This document shows, piece by piece, positions 63,244 to 64,000 of a stretch of 64,000 nt of DNA. Made by a program: the position numbers and the translations under genes. The stretch is taken from positions 1,736,001 to 1,800,000 of the forward strand of contig NZ_FMTL01000001.1 in the NCBI RefSeq assembly GCF_900099645.1, written 5' to 3'. Within the stretch, counting starts at the first letter, position 1. Every line of letters starts with the position of its first letter. Below the pieces are notes generated by a model, which worked only from the letters and a program-made list of their open reading frames with translations, was not told the DNA's origin and did not search any database. The stretch comes from Pseudomonas peli (GTDB taxonomy: Bacteria > Pseudomonadota > Gammaproteobacteria > Pseudomonadales > Pseudomonadaceae).

Positions 63244-64000
63244 GGATTGATCCAGGTAATACGCGGATGCCCCGCGAGGGGATGACGGTCGACCAGCGCC
63301 TGCACGCCATACACCTCGGCCAGCAGTGCTTCGGTCAGCACTTCGGTTGGGGTACCGCTGGCCACCACGCGGCCGTGGTCGAGCACATACAGGCGGTCGC
63401 AGAAAGCCGCTGCCAGGTTGAGGTCATGGAAGCTGGCCAGGGTCGCCAGGCCGAGGGTTTTGATCAGCCGCAACAGCTCCAGCTGGTAGCGCGGGTCGAG
63501 GTGGTTGGTCGGCTCGTCGAGGATCAGCAGCGTCGGTTGCTGCACCAGGGCGCGGGCCAGCAGCACGCGTTGCTTTTCCCCGCCGGAGAGATGAGCGAAC
63601 GCCTGACGCTTGTGCGCGCTCAGGCCGACCCGTGCCAGTGCCTGCTCGACCAGAGTAACATCGGCCTGATCATCGCCATCAAACAGGCCCTTGTGCGGCG
63701 TGCGGCCCATGGCGGCGACTTCGGCCACGGTGAGGCCGAAGTCCTGGGGAAACTCCTGCAGCACCACCGCCACCCGCTGCGCGCACCAGCGCGGCGAACT
63801 GCTCCACAGCGCTTCGCCGTCCAGCTCAACACGGCCCTGATCGGGCCGCTGAAAGCGGTAGGCGCAGCGCAGCAAGCTGGTCTTGCCGCTGCCATTGGGG
63901 CCGAGCAAGCCGACCAGCTGGCCGTCGCCCACCACCAGTTCAATGCCGTCGAGCAAGGCCTGATCGCCATTGGGCGACCAGGCCAAGTCGCTTATCTGCA
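63240..64000 (-). CDS. ABC transporter ATPase, FecE/BtuD-like (5' end cut by window)
   Basis: At least 253 codons are visible. The frame runs open to the window edge (codons before the apparent TTG at 63986 read QISDL), so the true start lies beyond 64000. Walker A is GPNGSGKTS, signature LSGGEKQRV, Walker B LLILDEPTNHLD and H-loop ASFHDLNLAAAFCD. It drives the FecCD permease. Its stop overlaps the binding-protein start. A TonB-dependent receptor would be expected upstream. Confidence 0.93.
   Translation of the reverse strand, partial: QISDLAWSPNGDQALLDGIELVVGDGQLVGLLGPNGSGKTSLLRCAYRFQRPDQGRVELDGEALWSSSPRWCAQRVAVVLQEFPQDFGLTVAEVAAMGRTPHKGLFDGDDQADVTLVEQALARVGLSAHKRQAFAHLSGGEKQRVLLARALVQQPTLLILDEPTNHLDPRYQLELLRLIKTLGLATLASFHDLNLAAAFCDRLYVLDHGRVVASGTPTEVLTEALLAEVYGVQALVDRHPLAGHPRITWINP

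Overview
The window is a contiguous stretch of Pseudomonas chromosome. Gene content, about 60% or higher GC, dense packing and REP-type repeats all fit. Several blocks match gene order I recall from P. aeruginosa PAO1 (pycR-pycAB, the rpiR/zwf pair, the GGDEF-EAL/uvrD pair, and the zinc-starvation block dksA2/COG0523/folE2). I see no rRNA, tRNA, CRISPR array, insertion sequence or prophage. The left edge falls just after a glutaminase gene, and the right edge cuts an ABC ATPase gene.

Layout. 0-13.4 kb is carbon and nitrogen metabolism: glutaminase with an SbtA-type bicarbonate permease and its PII-like partner, two-subunit pyruvate carboxylase with a divergent LysR regulator, an RpiR/HexR-type regulator divergent from glucose-6-phosphate dehydrogenase across a palindromic operator, an MFS carrier, and a three-gene envelope cluster. 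13.4-25.5 kb holds a PAS-GGDEF-EAL protein, UvrD, an orphan TRAP solute receptor, a Tim44-like protein and a histidine kinase/TPR response-regulator pair. 25.6-30.1 kb is a polyamine- or amine-type catabolic cluster (GntR, SDR, class III aminotransferase, PuuA-like synthetase) with two identical palindromes in the divergent promoter. 30-36 kb holds a solute-binding protein, a thioesterase, a diguanylate cyclase and small hypotheticals.

35-40 kb is the zinc-starvation block: two COG0523 metallochaperone GTPases, a DUF1826 protein, a dksA2 gene with a one-base frameshift at an A7 run, and folE2, with a perfect Zur-box palindrome between dksA2 and folE2. 40-50 kb holds DUF2207/LemA, a cNMP-CBS-nucleotidyltransferase signalling protein coupled to a DnaQ-type exonuclease, a BCCT carrier, a second solute-binding protein paralogous to the one at 30 kb, and small proteins. 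50.4-57.5 kb is a TAXI-TRAP uptake system (receptor, fused permease, DUF1850) next to a DctB/DctD-like two-component system. A sigma-54 promoter and a pair of enhancer-like repeats lie between them, which gives a coherent regulatory circuit.

The right end (59.2-61.2 kb) carries bufA-bufB-bufC: a Cys-rich secreted peptide precursor, a DUF692 (MNIO) modifying enzyme and its DUF2063 partner. This is a bufferin-type RiPP metallophore locus, linked to copper handling in other bacteria. Beside it lies an iron/metal-type ABC importer (FecCD permease, binding protein, ATPase). The observations I rate highest are the bufferin locus with its six-Cys precursor, the dksA2 frameshift at a slippery heptamer, and the sigma-54/enhancer architecture of the TRAP operon.
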